Source of the DNA: Molossus alvarezi
Taxonomy: Eukaryota > Chordata > Mammalia > Chiroptera > Molossidae
Assembly: GCA_037176705.1 (NCBI GenBank)
Contig: CM073889.1
Span: forward strand, 101,511,890 to 101,575,889
Length of the DNA stretch: 64,000 nt
Direction of reading: 5' to 3'
Under the pieces are notes generated by a model that saw only the letters and a program-made list of their open reading frames with translations, searched no databases and had not been told where the DNA came from. Positions 1 through 13,235 of the stretch are shown here, in pieces (the first letter of the stretch is position 1; each line of letters begins with the position of its first letter). Both the position numbers and the translations under genes were made by a program.

Positions 1-120
1 AAGCTAGGATGTACTCTAGGTAGGTGAGCGGGCTTTTCCTCTCGTCACTGATGCATGAAAATGGATTCCCATCTTGGAAAGAGTTGCCATAAGAAGGATG
101 AAGACTCGACAAGGCAGTTA

Positions 121-396
<276 letters not shown>

Positions 397-704
397 TCAG
401 GATTTCTTGCACAAAACCCGTCTCAAGGCAGCAAAAACATTCTGGGGTGTGTTCTCCTTTGATGCTCACCGAGGGTTCAGTGTTTGGGAGAACTGTAGGG
501 TCACGGCTGGAAGACGGAGGGTTTGGAGGCCGCTCTGGGAGGACTGACCGGAGGCAGAGGCCCTCGCAGGCTTCTGCTGAGCACAGGCAGCCCCGGGGTC
601 CCCGCTGCTGAGGGGGGGCCTTGCCTGGGGGGCAGCGTGGCCTTTACATGTTGGTTCTCTTCTTATAAAATTAAAACTAATACAGCTCACTGAAAACTTT
701 TTTT

Positions 705-954
705 ATTTTAGTTTTTAATCCTCACCCAAGGATATTTTTTCATTTATCTTCAGGGAGAGTGGGAGGAAAGGAGAGAGAGAAAGAGAGAGAGAAACGCCGA
801 TGTGAGAGGGACACATCGACTGGCTGCCCCCCACAGGACCCGACCAGGGCCGGGGACGAACCGTAACTGAGGTACGTGCCCTTGAACGGAATCAAACCCG
901 CGACTCATTGGTCCGCGGGCCGAAGCTCTAACCACTGAGCAAACTGGCCAGGGC
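705..954 (-). mobile_element. Ves-type SINE
   Basis: tRNA-derived SINE read in reverse: tail hairpin ATCCTCACC near 718, GA-rich body (reverse of the CT-rich body), head ending CTGGCCAGGGC. The flanking duplication gaaaacttttttt is at 692-704 and 955-967. Same strand as MYO5B. Confidence 0.88.
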
Positions 955-2095
955 GAAAACTTTTTTTAAATGCAGAAAAGTATACATTAGCAAATAAAAA
1001 GAGCCCACGTCCTAACTCCTATAGATAACACTATTCACACATTTTGATATAGTTTAGAAGGAACCATTTTTCTCCCCAAAGTAGATTTTGATTTTCCCCC
1101 TCTGATTATTAGAGGAATGTAGGCCATCAGCAAAGAAAAGTCCAGCAATGCCCATAGAACAGAGTCCAGCGATGCCCATAGAACAGAGAGTACGTGTAAT
1201 GCCTCTGCTTTCGGGTAGGGCTGGATTTGGCAGGCTCTGGAGGGGAATCCCGAGGAGGGCCTCAGCTTATCCCGTGGGCTGAGACCTCTGCTGAGACACG
1301 TGCAGTTCCCACTGAGCCAAGTCAGCATTTTCCAGGCAGGGCCTGCCGGCTCTGGAAGGTTGCCCCACCTCGGAGGCTCCCTGACACTTCGCCCCTCGTC
1401 TGTTTCAGGGGATGCTCACACCTCCTCCCATGGCCTGATGCAGCACAGTCCTCCCCAAGGAGACTCTTGATTTCCAGTCTGACTGCCTCTGAGGGGATTC
1501 AGCCCACCCAGTCCCGTCAGGCTACGTCCTCGGAGGAGGGTGCTCCCAGCTCGGCCTCCGCGGGGGGAGGTGCCAGCGCCCATCGGGAGATCACAGCTGC
1601 TGCCTTGAGATGGTGCACCCCGTCGCCCATGGCCCTGCCCAGAGGCCATTCAGTCGCTCAGGTGGTCTCCTCATTCTAGCCTCAGTGTGGTACTAATCAA
1701 TGTGCTCCTGAAGGGCTAAGGGGGAGTGCACGGATTGTATCCCTTCTCCTGGAGCACCTTTGCCATCGAATGGGGGCCCTTGGGAATTCCATCCCGAGAA
1801 ATGAGTCCCGTGGCACATCAGGACCACCGGTGGTGGCAGACAGACAACGTGCCTGGGAGGTAGGCTCTCAGCACTCCTCTCCCCACACACAACCCTGTTT
1901 CCCCTTTCCTTCCCAGGCCATTCTCTCAGCTCCCTGGGATGAGAAAGAAAACAGAGCCTGAGCTCACTGTGCCCCCCTCTCTGTAAACACTTCGCTTGTT
2001 TGGGGGCAGGTTCTATCGTAGCTATGGGTCTCAAGCGGGCTAAGCACAGCACAGATAACATACAGTGGCTAGTTAGAGGTTACGTCCTACCTTCT

Positions 2096-2330
2096 TTTTT
2101 GAATAACAGCTTTATTGAGATACAACACAGACAGACTGTAAACATTTACCCTTTTAAAGTGTGCCATTCGATCGTTTTTTGTACATTCACACAGCTGTGC
2201 AACCACCCTCAGTGGTGAGCCCCGGAACATTTTCATCACCCCCGTTACCAGTCGCTCCCCACGCTCCCCTCCTCCCAGACCTGGCAAACACGGCTGGCCT
2301 GTCTCCACGCCCCTTGCCTTTTCTGTGGGT
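2096..2330 (-). repeat. L1M 3' end fragment
   Basis: Reverse complement of the familiar mammalian L1M 3' UTR: AATAACAGCTTTATTGAGAT, CCTTTTAAAGTGTGCCATTC, AGCTGTGCAACCACC, GGAACATTTTCATCACCCCC. Confidence 0.75.
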
Positions 2331-2756
2331 TCTGTCACAAAAGCAGTGGCGAAGGGGGAATGACAGCGTCTCTTCTGCTCAGAGCTGGCCGGGGACACAG
2401 GTGGCTCCGCTCTGCAGGGTCCCACTGTGTGGGTCCCTGCAGGAGGGGGGCAGAGGGCTCTGTGGCCTTTGCCCTTCGTTTAACTGCACGCTCCCCTCAC
2501 TTCTGGAGCAGAAACTGCTCCCCTTCTCCCAGTTGGCAGAGGGACTGTGAGCTAAGCCCACCTAACTGTTGCCCATCTCGAACAGCAAGTGCTAAACATG
2601 GAAACATGGAAGGGAATCTGCCCAGTGAAATGCTGCTTTAACTGTTTCCATCATGTACAATGAATGTCAAGGAGACTGCTGAGCCCTGACTGATACTGGT
2701 GGCCCAGGAACAGTGGATATACTGCAAATCAAAGATGCGTTGTGGTGGTGCGTTTT

Positions 2757-2937
2757 TTTCTTTATTGATTTTTTTTTTTTTTTGAGAGAGGGAGAGAAAA
2801 AATCGATTGGCTGCCTCCTGCATGCCCCTGGCTGGGGATTTGGTCCACAACCTGGGCATGTGTCCTGACCAGGAATCGAACCGGCAACCTCTCAGTGCAT
2901 GGCTCGACGCTCAACCACTGAGCCTCTCCAGCCGGAC
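2757..2937 (-). mobile_element. Ves-related SINE, short subfamily
   Basis: Reverse-oriented SINE lacking the tail hairpin: T-run, GAGAGAGGGAGAG body, CACAACCTGGGCATGTG and head CAACCACTGAGCC. More diverged than the main subfamily. Confidence 0.8.
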
Positions 2938-3221
2938 TGCATTGTGTTTTTAATACAAACGCTACTGGATTTTCCCCAGGCTCTCTCTGCCCAGCTCCCA
3001 AGTCTTAAACATACACACTTCTGTCTACTGACACTTCCAGGTAGGAAAAGATGGATCTGGGCAAGGAGCCAATGGGATGTCGGCACCATACACAGGGCTT
3101 TGTAGTCTGTCCTCACTCCCCATGCCCACCCATCAATATCTGCCTCTCTTTCTGCAGTCTTTCCTGCTCGCCCCGTGGGGTCCCTTGAAAGGGGTTCAGC
3201 ACTTTCAATGTGAATTTTATT

Positions 3222-3400
3222 TTTTTTTAATCCTTACCCAAGGATATGCTCCTTTGAAACCTGATTTTTAGAGAGAGGAAGAGAGGGAGGGAGCGAGAAA
3301 GATGGACCGGTTGCGCCTGACCCGGGATAAAACCCCACAACCTTTTGGTGCACAGGACGATGGGACAATACTCCAACCAACCGGCTCATCCGGCCAGGGC
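3222..3400 (-). mobile_element. Diverged Ves-type SINE
   Basis: Tail AATCCTTACCCAAGGATA, GA-rich body and CCGGCCAGGGC head are present but the centre is degenerate, so this is an older copy. Confidence 0.7.
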
Positions 3401-6235
3401 TCGCTGGCACTTCCCACATTCTGCGTTATGGTTATGCGTGTCCTCGCTTGTCTTGTTTTTCCTTATGAGTTTGTAATTTCTCTGGGAAAATCATTAGAGC
3501 AGTATTTCACTGGGCTAAAACCCTTAAATGCTTTTAATTTGAAAACCTCTTACTGTTGACAGTCCCATAACTCAGGAGGCTGCAGGTTAAGGACATTACA
3601 AGAGAGTGGGACACTGGCTGCGGAGACTCAAGGCCAGTGCAGGACAAGCTGGGAGCACAGAAGTGGAGAAGCCAGGCGCTGACAACGGCCAGCGGTGTGG
3701 CCTCAGGCCAGTCGCAGCCCGGATGCCCTCCTCCACTATCTGCAAAATCCTGAGAACCTCGCCCACCTCACACAGTCCCCCCCAGCGCCTCAGCAGCGAG
3801 TTTGGAGGAGCAGTGTCTGGAAAGACACAAAGCTCCCTAAAGACCTAAGTTACCCTCCCTTCCTGCCCAAGTCCCCAGCGGCTTTTCTTGCAAAGCCTTC
3901 CGCAGACACCTGCACCCAGGTGAAACCGAGGGGGAGGATGCCCGCAGAAGGCAAACCATCCATGAAGGGCATAGGCGGGTGCCCTCAGGAGGGGTCAGAA
4001 GGGTCACGTGCCAGCTGTGCGGTCTGGGCACATGTGTCCTTCACCGAAGGACCCAGAATCAAACGTGGACCCCCGACCTGTGGGCCTCTGCGCTCTGAGA
4101 GATGAAACCCTCGCGGGAGAGGCCCCCTCCCCTCTAAGAGGAAAGCCTTCCATGAGAAGCTAAACAGAACCTGTGATTCTTTTTCCGAAGTAGAATGTCT
4201 CAACTGGTCTGCCGGTTTGCCAAGGACCTCTGGATGGAGGTGTTTCATGACCACATCGAAGTTAAGACCTCAGGGGTGTCTGGGATTTCCCTCGGGGGTT
4301 ACCCGCCCCAGGGGAATCTCTTCCCTCCGACGGCACTTCAGCAACTGCTGTTTGCACACGGGGCGCAGAGCTTTCTGCCTTGTGTGAGAAATTTCTGTGC
4401 GCGTATTAGACTGCAGCCTCCTTTGGCCAGGGTCTCTCTTCAATGCATTTAAAACCCTCCCGGTCCCTTTCATCATGGGATCTTTACAGTCACTTCATAC
4501 ATTGAACAAGTTGGTATTTTCCTGACCAGGGATATATTGGAACCCCAGGGTCAAACGACTTCTCCCTCCATTGTTTCTCCAAAAGGACACTACTGGCTTT
4601 GGGGCAGGACAGGTCTTCAGTGTGTGGGACAGTCCCACCACCCAGGACACAGACCCTCTTGGGAATTACACACCACTCCATTCATCGAGATATCCAAAAA
4701 TGCTCCCAAACATTTATAAAATGTTCATTACAGAATGTAGTTCTAGCCCAAGGAATCTTGAGAACCAACCAGGAATCCATGGCTTCCGTGCCCGCACCGA
4801 GGGGCCTGGACATGTCCTCTCCCACTCCCAGTGTGGCTCTGTGGCTCGCTGGTCTGGAGGAGGCTTTCAAGCCAATGCTGGGCCTGGCTGCTCTTCCATT
4901 CCGTTCCACATTAATGGCAGGAGATGAGCTCCACCCCAGGCCTCACAGGGCCCTGCCCTGAGCTCTATGGAGTCCTAGGGACCGCAGGGGTGTGGGCACA
5001 CTGGGCCCTGTCCTTACTGGGCCCTGAGCTCCCTGGATTCAGACTCGTGCGCCAGGGGCCTGGCTGAATGTCCTGGACTTCAGTGCTTCTTCCTCAGGAA
5101 CGAAGTCCTGTTTGGGAGGGGCCCCAACCAGGTAAAGTTGTCACAGCTGGGAGCGTGGGGAAAATCCAGGACCCGTGACTGGTGCTGGCAGGAGAGGGAG
5201 ATCAGAGGCAGCGGCAAGGTTGATCTGGGATGAGCCAGGGCACGTGTTCAGCTGAGTCCAACAGCCTGGGAGGATGCTTCCTCCTAACGAGCTCCTCAGG
5301 CCCCGGACAGCACGAGGCACCTACAGCCACTGTGGATGGCGGTGCAGACCCAGGGCGGTGATGTCGCGGTTGCCCGAGTTCCCACCCAACACTGGATGTC
5401 ACCATCCACCTGTGGGAGCGTTCTGCCCGAGACATCCCCAGTGCCCAGTGTGGGTGGGTGGAGGGACCTGGCACCCCACGCTGGCGCTCTCTGCCTCTCT
5501 TCTCTTGGTTAGGTCTCATGAGGGGACTGCTTGGATTAGACAAACTCTGACAGTCCCTCCAGACTCCCACGAGCTCTCAGACAACACGCATGACATCAGG
5601 CCACAAAGAATAACCCCTGCAGATGCAAGTCGGGTGCTCACAGGGCCCCTTAGAAAATGGTGAGGAGTCCTTCCCGGCTTTCTGGGTCGGGATTAGGTGG
5701 GGCAGCCTGTTCTTTCAGGCACCCCACTGCCCAGTCACGTCGAACTGAGGCAAGAGGTACTTCGATAGAGGATTTCCAGAGGCCACCTGCAGTGGAACAT
5801 AAGGGGCATGCTTTCCTTCTGGAGCCTGTCAGCCTTGCCCAAGGTGTGAGGGGTCACGTGTCTGAGGTTGGGAGTCCCCCCCAGGTGACCGAGATGTGCA
5901 GCCCAGGTGAGAATCCAGTGCCAGACTCAAGTCCAAGGACATGAGCACGGCTCTCAGGCAACGGAACCAGAACCGAAGACTGTAAGATCCCGAGATCAAG
6001 AGCGACTGCACTCCAAAGTAAGTTCCACTTGATTTCCTCACAGTGGGAGTTTTAATCACAAGGCTAGGGACCGTGTGCAAGTTTAATCCCTATTCCGTGG
6101 GAAAGCCCATCAGGCCATTCCCCAGGCCTCTCCCTCTGCAGTCCTGCCCTGCTCACCCTACGTGGGGCCGGGATGGGGGTGGGGTGGAAGCCTTCTCAGG
6201 AAGTACCTCTGGGTTTTTTGTTTGTTTTGTTTTTT

Positions 6236-6461
6236 ATCCTCACCTGAGGACATTTTTGCACCTATCTTCAGACAGAGGGGGAGGGAGAGAGAGACAGAAA
6301 CATCGATGTGAGAGGGACACATCGACTGTCTGTCACCTACACGACCCCAACTGGGCTGGGGAGAAACTGCAACTGAGGTACATGCCCTTAGTGGGAACTG
6401 AACCCGGGACTCTCTGGTCTGAGGGCTAACGCTCTAACCACTGAGCCAAACCAGCCAGGGC
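6236..6461 (-). mobile_element. Ves-type SINE, first of a tandem pair
   Basis: Full-length reverse copy with tail ATCCTCACCTGAGGAC and head GCCAAACCAGCCAGGGC. Directly followed by a second copy sharing the target sequence. Confidence 0.9.
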
Positions 6462-6478
6462 TGCTTTGTTTTTTTTTT

Positions 6479-6716
6479 ATCCTCATCTGAGGACATTTTT
6501 TCCATCCTTTGTTCTGATAGAGCAGGAGGGAGAGAGAGGAAGAGAGAGAGAGAGAAAGATCGACGTGAAGGGACACATCGAGTGGCTGCCACCCGCACGA
6601 CCAACCAGGGCTGGGGACAAACTACAACCGAGGTACATGCCCTTAGCGGGAACCGAACCCAGGTCTCTCTGTACCGCAGGCCGACACTCTAACCGCTGAG
6701 CCAAACCGGCCAGGGC
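6479..6716 (-). mobile_element. Ves-type SINE, second of a tandem pair
   Basis: Full-length reverse copy flanked by tgctttgttttttt at 6462-6475 and 6717-6730, so it landed in the flank of the first SINE. Confidence 0.92.
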
Positions 6717-7844
6717 TGCTTTGTTTTTTTATTTAAAGAAGATGAGACAAAGGAAGTGAAGAAGAATTGAAGATTTAGGGAAAGGTGCTTTTTAAAACAT
6801 TACATAAACATGGCATCTTCAAGTAGTCCCACAAACATGGTTTTGGTTAAGTGGTATTTGCTTCACAGTTCCTCTGGGACACAAAGCTGCCCGAACCCCC
6901 AAAGAGGAGACAGGTGATTGCACAGACACAGGACACAGAGGGGGGCTGGGAGCCGGTGATGGGCGGATAAGCATCTCTTCCCGGACAGAGCATTTTTCAC
7001 GGTGCTTTATGTACATGATAATGAACATATTTCTTAGCCACTGCTGCACATTTCAAGTTGAATGATTCATTTTCATTTTAAATCAGACTCACAGAGAGCC
7101 ACCTTTCCTAGGGAGGATAAAAATAGACGGGTGTGCTGAAGTCCGAGCGGGTGAGGGAGCACCAGAGCAGCTGCTGGCCCACAGTGAGCATCGCCCGCCT
7201 GGCGTGGCAGATTGGGGGGCACTGAGCATACATTAATTTCAGGGCAGGGCCAGAGGTTCTGTGCCCCGACATCAGCAGGCTGAGTGCATGAGCTCTGCCC
7301 GACACCCCAGCTGGGAAGGGCTGCCCTCCGCTCGGGCTCCTGGGCCAGCGCCTGTTGGGCCATTTCATCCCAAGTCCTGTGAACCCCGACCATGCGTCTT
7401 CTTCCCTTTGCCATTTTCCTCTCTGCAGACTGATATCTGCCCTTTGGCCACGTAAGTGGGAGACATGCAGGAAAACGGTGAAAATTGTAATCCCCCTGAT
7501 CAAAGAAGCCACCGAAGTTTCCTTTGGGAACAGCTGTGCACAACTGAGTAGTTACTTGACAAGCGAATGAAGCGACATCATTCTGCTTTGCTGGGTCTCA
7601 GCTGCTATGGCAGTGAATTCTTCCTGCCCTGATCCCCATATTCGGGCCCCTCTGGTCCCAAGAAGTTCCCTCGGAGTCAGAGCTCAGCTCTGTGCTCTGC
7701 GGACAGCACACGGACACGTACACTTCCTTCAGCAGCTACCGACTTGACGGACGCCGCTTCTTTAGAGCCTCTGGCTCTACCTCCAGGTACCGCAGGCACA
7801 TGCCACTTTCCTGGGTGAGGCAGTTACGTAGCAATTTTTTTTAA

Positions 7845-8041
7845 AGTATGTTTTTATTGATTTTTTTTAGAGCGAGAAGGAGGGAGAGGGAGATAGAGAT
7901 AGAAACACCGAGATCAGCTGCATCCTGCGCACCCACTGGGGATCGAGCTGACAACCTGGGCATGTGCCCTGACCGGGAATCGAACTGGTGACCTCTTGGT
8001 GCATGGGTCGACACTCAACCACTGAGCCACACCGACTGGGC
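7845..8041 (-). mobile_element. Ves-related SINE, short subfamily
   Basis: Reverse copy with TTTTTATTGATTTTTTTTAG and head CCACTGAGCCACACCGACTG. Flanks agttacgtagcaatttttt (7822) and agttaggtagcatttttt (8042) are the diverged target duplication. Confidence 0.88.
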
Positions 8042-8934
8042 AGTTAGGTAGCATTTTTTTTAAACCAGTGCGGTAACTCCCCAAACCAGTGTGGTTCCCA
8101 AAGGGCTGTGCACCGTCAGGCGACGTGCAGAATCCAACGATTACAAGGGAGGTAGCGCCCGTGGCCGGTCCCCTCACCACTCATCTTCACAAACAAATGC
8201 CACCCCAGGTCTGCGGCTTGGCAGTGAGGAGCAGGGAAAGGGCATTAGGACCTAAACGAAACAACATGATTCAGCTCTGTCTCAGTACTGACAACAGTGC
8301 CACAAAATTATGGTGCTTCTTTCCAAAAGTTAACCCATCAAATGGCAGTTTGGGAAGGAAATCCCTCTGACCCTTTCCCAAGATCTGCTAAGAAAGTGAA
8401 TGTGCGGAGAAGCGACAAGGTGGCATTCCGGGTCCAAGGTGAAGCACCTAAATCACAGCATTAAGTAACGTTTTCTGTGATACCAGCAATGCAGTCTTTT
8501 CTCCCTTCCCTACATTTTCCACAATATCTGCAATTACAAAATCAGAAGGTGCAGATGCCCTTGTAATGGTCTGGGAAGACGCCGGGAGCAAGGAGAGAGG
8601 CAGGGAAGATGCATCAGCGTCCCTACACGAGGCCAGCACGTCTGTGGGCTCCGCGGCTCTGCTGGCAACTCTGACTGCGGCAGATGGGCTGGACAGCGCA
8701 GGAGCCATGATCCACACGGGCCTGCAGACCTGGAGGAAACGCATCCTCCCAGCTGCGAGCAGAGGCTGTCTGATGAGGGGAAAAGCAGGACTGGGGCTAG
8801 AGCGGCAAGCAGGCCTCTTCCCGGATCGCTGGACAGGAAAAGCAAGTTATGGCCCCTTCTACCCGGACACCATGCTGCCCCTTGCCAGCAGTAACCGCCC
8901 GCTGTCTTCCCCCCATCCACATCCTCCGCACCCT

Positions 8935-9110
8935 TCAAGGCCCAGCTCAAATCTCACCTCCTCCACGAAGCCACAGCTCCTCCCAAACTTGCACCTGACA
9001 TGCTGTTTTCTAACTGTTTTGGGCTTGTGTGATTTCTCCCAGATGTGAGCTCCTGGGGGCAGGGCCACGACTTACAGCCACGGCACAGGGCTAACGCTCA
9101 ATTCGGGAGG
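8935..9110 (+). repeat. L2 3' fragment
   Basis: CTCAAATCTCACCTCCTCCA, CGAAGCCACAGCTCCTCCC and GTGAGCTCCTGGGGGCAGGG match the 3' part of L2. Confidence 0.65.
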
Positions 9111-9837
9111 AGACGTGGAGGAGGACAGACGGACACCACGAGGCTAGAAAGTCTGCTCACCCTACATAAGCTCACGCGAGAGCACAGAACTGAAGCCCTC
9201 TCCTTCCTCCTCCACCCGACTCGCTCACCCTGCACTGCGACAGAAAACCAGCAGGAGCGTGGCTGACACAGTCAACTGACTTCACCGTGAGGCTGCGAGC
9301 AGGCGCCATGGGTGGCCCTGCCCGAAGTGTGGTCTGCGTTAACCACAGCAGCCCCCGGACAGCTAGCCGCTTCCTGGCGTCGTCCGAGGGGAGCGTTCCG
9401 CACCCTCCGCAGGTCATCCGCCCCACTATGAAACGATTCATTCTATTAGAAAGTGCTCCGAGAAACTGGCGGTTCTTTGTATACTGACATGTGCCCCCAA
9501 GGCCGCACCTGCCTTAGAATGCCATTGGTCACGTGCTTCCCTTGCTTCTCCTCTTCTGGCTTCGTACAGGCCCAACATCCATGCCTCTTACTTGACGAGC
9601 CCACCACCAGCACCGACTGTATGTTATATACAAAGATGAGCCGGGTTTCTCTGCTCATCTCCAGGCCTCTGCACTGAGCAGCTGAAGGGCCTGTGATCCC
9701 CAAGGTTCTAACACAGGTCCTTAAACAGTTTAAGACACACCAGGGTTTCATAAAAACAAAGCTAGAAATTTCTGGCATCCACATGTTCTACCCACATAAT
9801 TATACCCATAGGGATGTAGCTTCTTGCTCATATCTGA

Positions 9838-10310
9838 ATGAGTAATAAACATTTTATTAAATGCTTAATGCTCAGCACTGTGCTGAGAACTGTAAATGCA
9901 TTATCTCATTCATCACAACCACCTATTATAGTGGTTCTCAACCTTCCTAATGCTGCGGCCCTTTAATACAGTTCCTCATGTTGTATGTGGGTTGTATGTG
10001 GGTGTATCTGCATGTGGGCGGACCCGCCTGGAGACGGATAGAGGAGCGGGGTCTCAGTTCCTAAGACCATCGGAAATACGTGTTTTCTGATGGTCTTAGG
10101 CAACCCCTGTGAAAGGGTCGCTTGACCCCCAAAGGGGTTGCGACCCACAGGTTGAGAACTGCTGACCTATGAAGTAAATATGATCATTCTACTTCATGAT
10201 AAGAGAACCCAGGCTCAGAGAGATTAATGTGCATGCCAGAGGTCACCCAGCCCAAAAGTATGAAGCTGACACTGGAACCCAGGCCTGATACCAAAGCCCA
10301 AGGGTTGAAT
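9838..10310 (-). repeat. MIR, split by the SPIN insertion
   Basis: Reverse MIR: TTATTAAATGCTTAATG, CTCAGCACTGTGCTGAGAAC and CATTATCTCATTCATCACAA before the hAT, then AACCCAGGCTCAGAGAGATT and GGTCACCCAGCCC after it. Confidence 0.75.
9929..10164. mobile_element. SPIN-type non-autonomous hAT DNA transposon
   Basis: 236 bp with inverted ends TAGTGGTTCTCAACC and GGTTGAGAACTGCTG (13 of 15 positions pair) and 8-bp flanks acctatta/acctatga (7 of 8), as hAT transposases make. The right part, read in reverse, has CTCAACCTGTGGGTCGC, then CCTAAGACCATC in a hairpin with GATGGTCTTAGG (10052-10101), the hallmark I recall for SPIN elements. No coding capacity. It lies inside an older MIR. Confidence 0.85.
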
Positions 10311-10599
10311 CACTGGGCTCTGTCCGCTGTAGCCCAGGCCCCAGTTCCACTTTACTTATGAGCTGGAGAGAGTAGGGAGAAGTTTTACTCCAGGCTTCCG
10401 TTCTGGCCCTAACCCTCACTCCTCTGATAAGCCTCTGCTTGGATGTCAAGGCCTCACTGATGTGGGCAGTAAGAGGCCCAACAACCACCACCCAGCGGGG
10501 CAGAGGAAGGGTGGTTCTAGTCCCGGCTCAAGCACCCACCAGCTGGTGGCCTTGAGCAACTCATTCCTTCTCTGGGTCTCATTTGGGAAAGCATTTAAA

Positions 10600-10795
10600 T
10601 CACGACGTGCCCTAGCTGTATACAAAGCTGACGGAGGTCATGCTGCAGTGCCCTTTCTGCCACAAGTTGCAACCCTACATGTTTCACCCTACGTTATTTC
10701 ATTAAAAAAACAAGATGTGGGTCACAACCCATTAAATTGACTTCCTGACCCACAGTGGGTTGCGATGAGGTTCTGAGAAACACTGGACTAAAGCT
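10600..10795. repeat. Possible old hAT relic
   Basis: GTGGGTCACAACCCATTAAA, GACCCACAGTGGGTTGCGA and GAGGTTCTGAGAAACACTGG resemble one end of an old hAT element. Limits uncertain. Confidence 0.35.
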
Positions 10796-11854
10796 GCTGG
10801 ACTCCAGCAGCCTTTCTGGGTGCCCAGCCGACGGGAGCCTGCGCAGGAGTGCGGCAGGTGCTGGGGGAGCAGCCCGAAAACCAGTGGCTCAGCAGCACCT
10901 GGGTCCCTGCCTCCTTCGTCAGTTGAATGAAGTATGCCTGATCTGAACCCTGTGTGTGGAGCACTCACTGAAAAGTAATCTAATTGGCCAGCATACAGTA
11001 TTTTTAACTCAGAACTACCGCATGGCCTGAGCCCCCGTCGCTCGACCAAAAGGCCGAGGCCAGGTACTGCAGGGCAGCCAGGAAGGGAGGCAGAGCCTCT
11101 ACCAAGCACAGGCGTGGCTCACCTCACTGCTCCTGCAGTCCTCAGCTACCTGCGTTCAGACTCTGAGCTCAAAAAGGGAGATGGAGCCCCAGGACACTCC
11201 GTCTTTCTTCTAAGCAGGGAGGGATGTGGCTGAAAAGAAAGTGATAATCACCTTCCACCCTGGCTAGAGCAGACCATCTGAACAATGGCTTGAACCTGCT
11301 GGGTTCTGAAAAGCTGCCTGGATGCAGCAGATTAGCGAGACTCTTTGGGATTTCCAGGTCAAATGCAAATTCCCAATTCCAGCAGCAGCTTCCTTCCCGG
11401 GACTAACATTCGGGAACTATTAGTGGTGAGGTTGTTTCTGGGTAATTAACCAACTGCAGCGGGAAAGCGCCAGGTGGAGAGGGCAGGGAGGAGGGAAGGC
11501 TGGACCGTGTCTCCTCCCCCAGCTCTGACTCCCTCCACCTGCTGACTCACGTGGGGCTCCTCAGGACGGGCAACACCACAGGCTCTGGCCTGTGGCACTG
11601 CCAGCTCGGCCCCACTTCGTGGCCGATGTTTGCCAGTGAGGCCGACACACCGAATGATTTCACGAGCGCTTGCTGGTCGCCATCCACTCCCCCCTACTCT
11701 AGGCACCTGTCCAGAGGCCAGCCAGGCTTGGCAGGGCTTCAGCAGATGCTGGGTGGCTCCATGGCTTCTCTACAATGCAAGTCTTGGACCACAATAGCTG
11801 TGCTTTAACTGAAATGATACGTTCTGCATAGATGTGATTCTGTACTCAAAGGCG

Positions 11855-12275
11855 AAGGAGTCTGCTGACAGATGAACGGCTAAACAGAAGGTGGTACATA
11901 CCTATAACAGACTATCATCCCGCCTTAAAAAGGAACATTGACACAGGCTACAACATGGGTGTCCTTGAGGACATTATGCTAGTGAGTAAGCCGGTCACAA
12001 GAAGACAAACACTGTATAACTGCACTCACGTGAAGCAGTCAGCCATCAAATCACAAAGACGGAAAGTGTAGCGGTGGTCGTCAAGGGAAGGGAGGAACCG
12101 GAGTTACTGTTTAGTGGGTAGAGAGTTTTAGTTTTGCAAGAGGAAAAGAGTTCTGCAAACGGATGAAGGTGGTGGTTGCACAACAATAGGAAGGTACTTA
12201 GTGCCACTGAACTGTACACTTAAAAATGGCAAAGGTGGTAAATATTGGGTTTATTTTACCACAATTAAAAAGGAG
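11855..12275 (+). repeat. L1M 3' end fragment
   Basis: Sense L1M 3' UTR: GGCTACAACATGGGTGTCC, TTGAGGACATTATGCTAGTG, GGTTGCACAACAATAGG, TGCCACTGAACTGTACACTT, TTACCACAATTAAAAA. Confidence 0.82.
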
Positions 12276-12390
12276 GAGGGACAAGGTGGGAGTTGAGTAA
12301 AGGAGAAATTCTCTTTGCAACTCTGGCTAGCTCGTCACCCAGACCAATGCCAACCTGAAATCTGAAAAGCTGCCCCAGAGGTGGTCACTA

Positions 12391-12789
<399 letters not shown>

Positions 12790-13009
12790 CTATTGCAGCA
12801 TCTCAGCGCTGCGCACATCCTTGGTCTCACCTGGGACACCTCTCCGCTTCTTTGCCTACTTGAATCTGCCTGCCCACCAAGACTCATTCTTGCCTCCTCT
12901 CCAGAGCCTTCCTTTATTATCTCCATCCACATGGGCACCTGTCTTAATCCAATGGCCAAAACACACGCTTGGCACTGCAAGCATTACGTGGCTCAGGAGT
13001 TAAAAGGGT

Positions 13010-13235
13010 GAGTTTCAGGCAGACCTGGGCCAGAATGGTGACACGCCACTAACCACCAGCATATGTAATTTGGGGCAAGTAACATAACCCTCCTGGGCCT
13101 CAGTTTCCTCATCTACAGAATGGGGATAACAACAGTATCCCTTTTATAGGGTTAGTGTGAAGATGGAATGCCCAAGACAGCAGTTAGAACAGGGCCTGAC
13201 ACAACAGAAGGGCACACATATTGTTAGCTGTTATC
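13010..13235 (+). repeat. MIR
   Basis: Sense MIR with GGGGCAAGTAACATAACCCT, GGGCCTCAGTTTCCTCATCT, AGAATGGGGATAACAACAGT and AGAACAGGGCCTGACACA. Confidence 0.9.
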
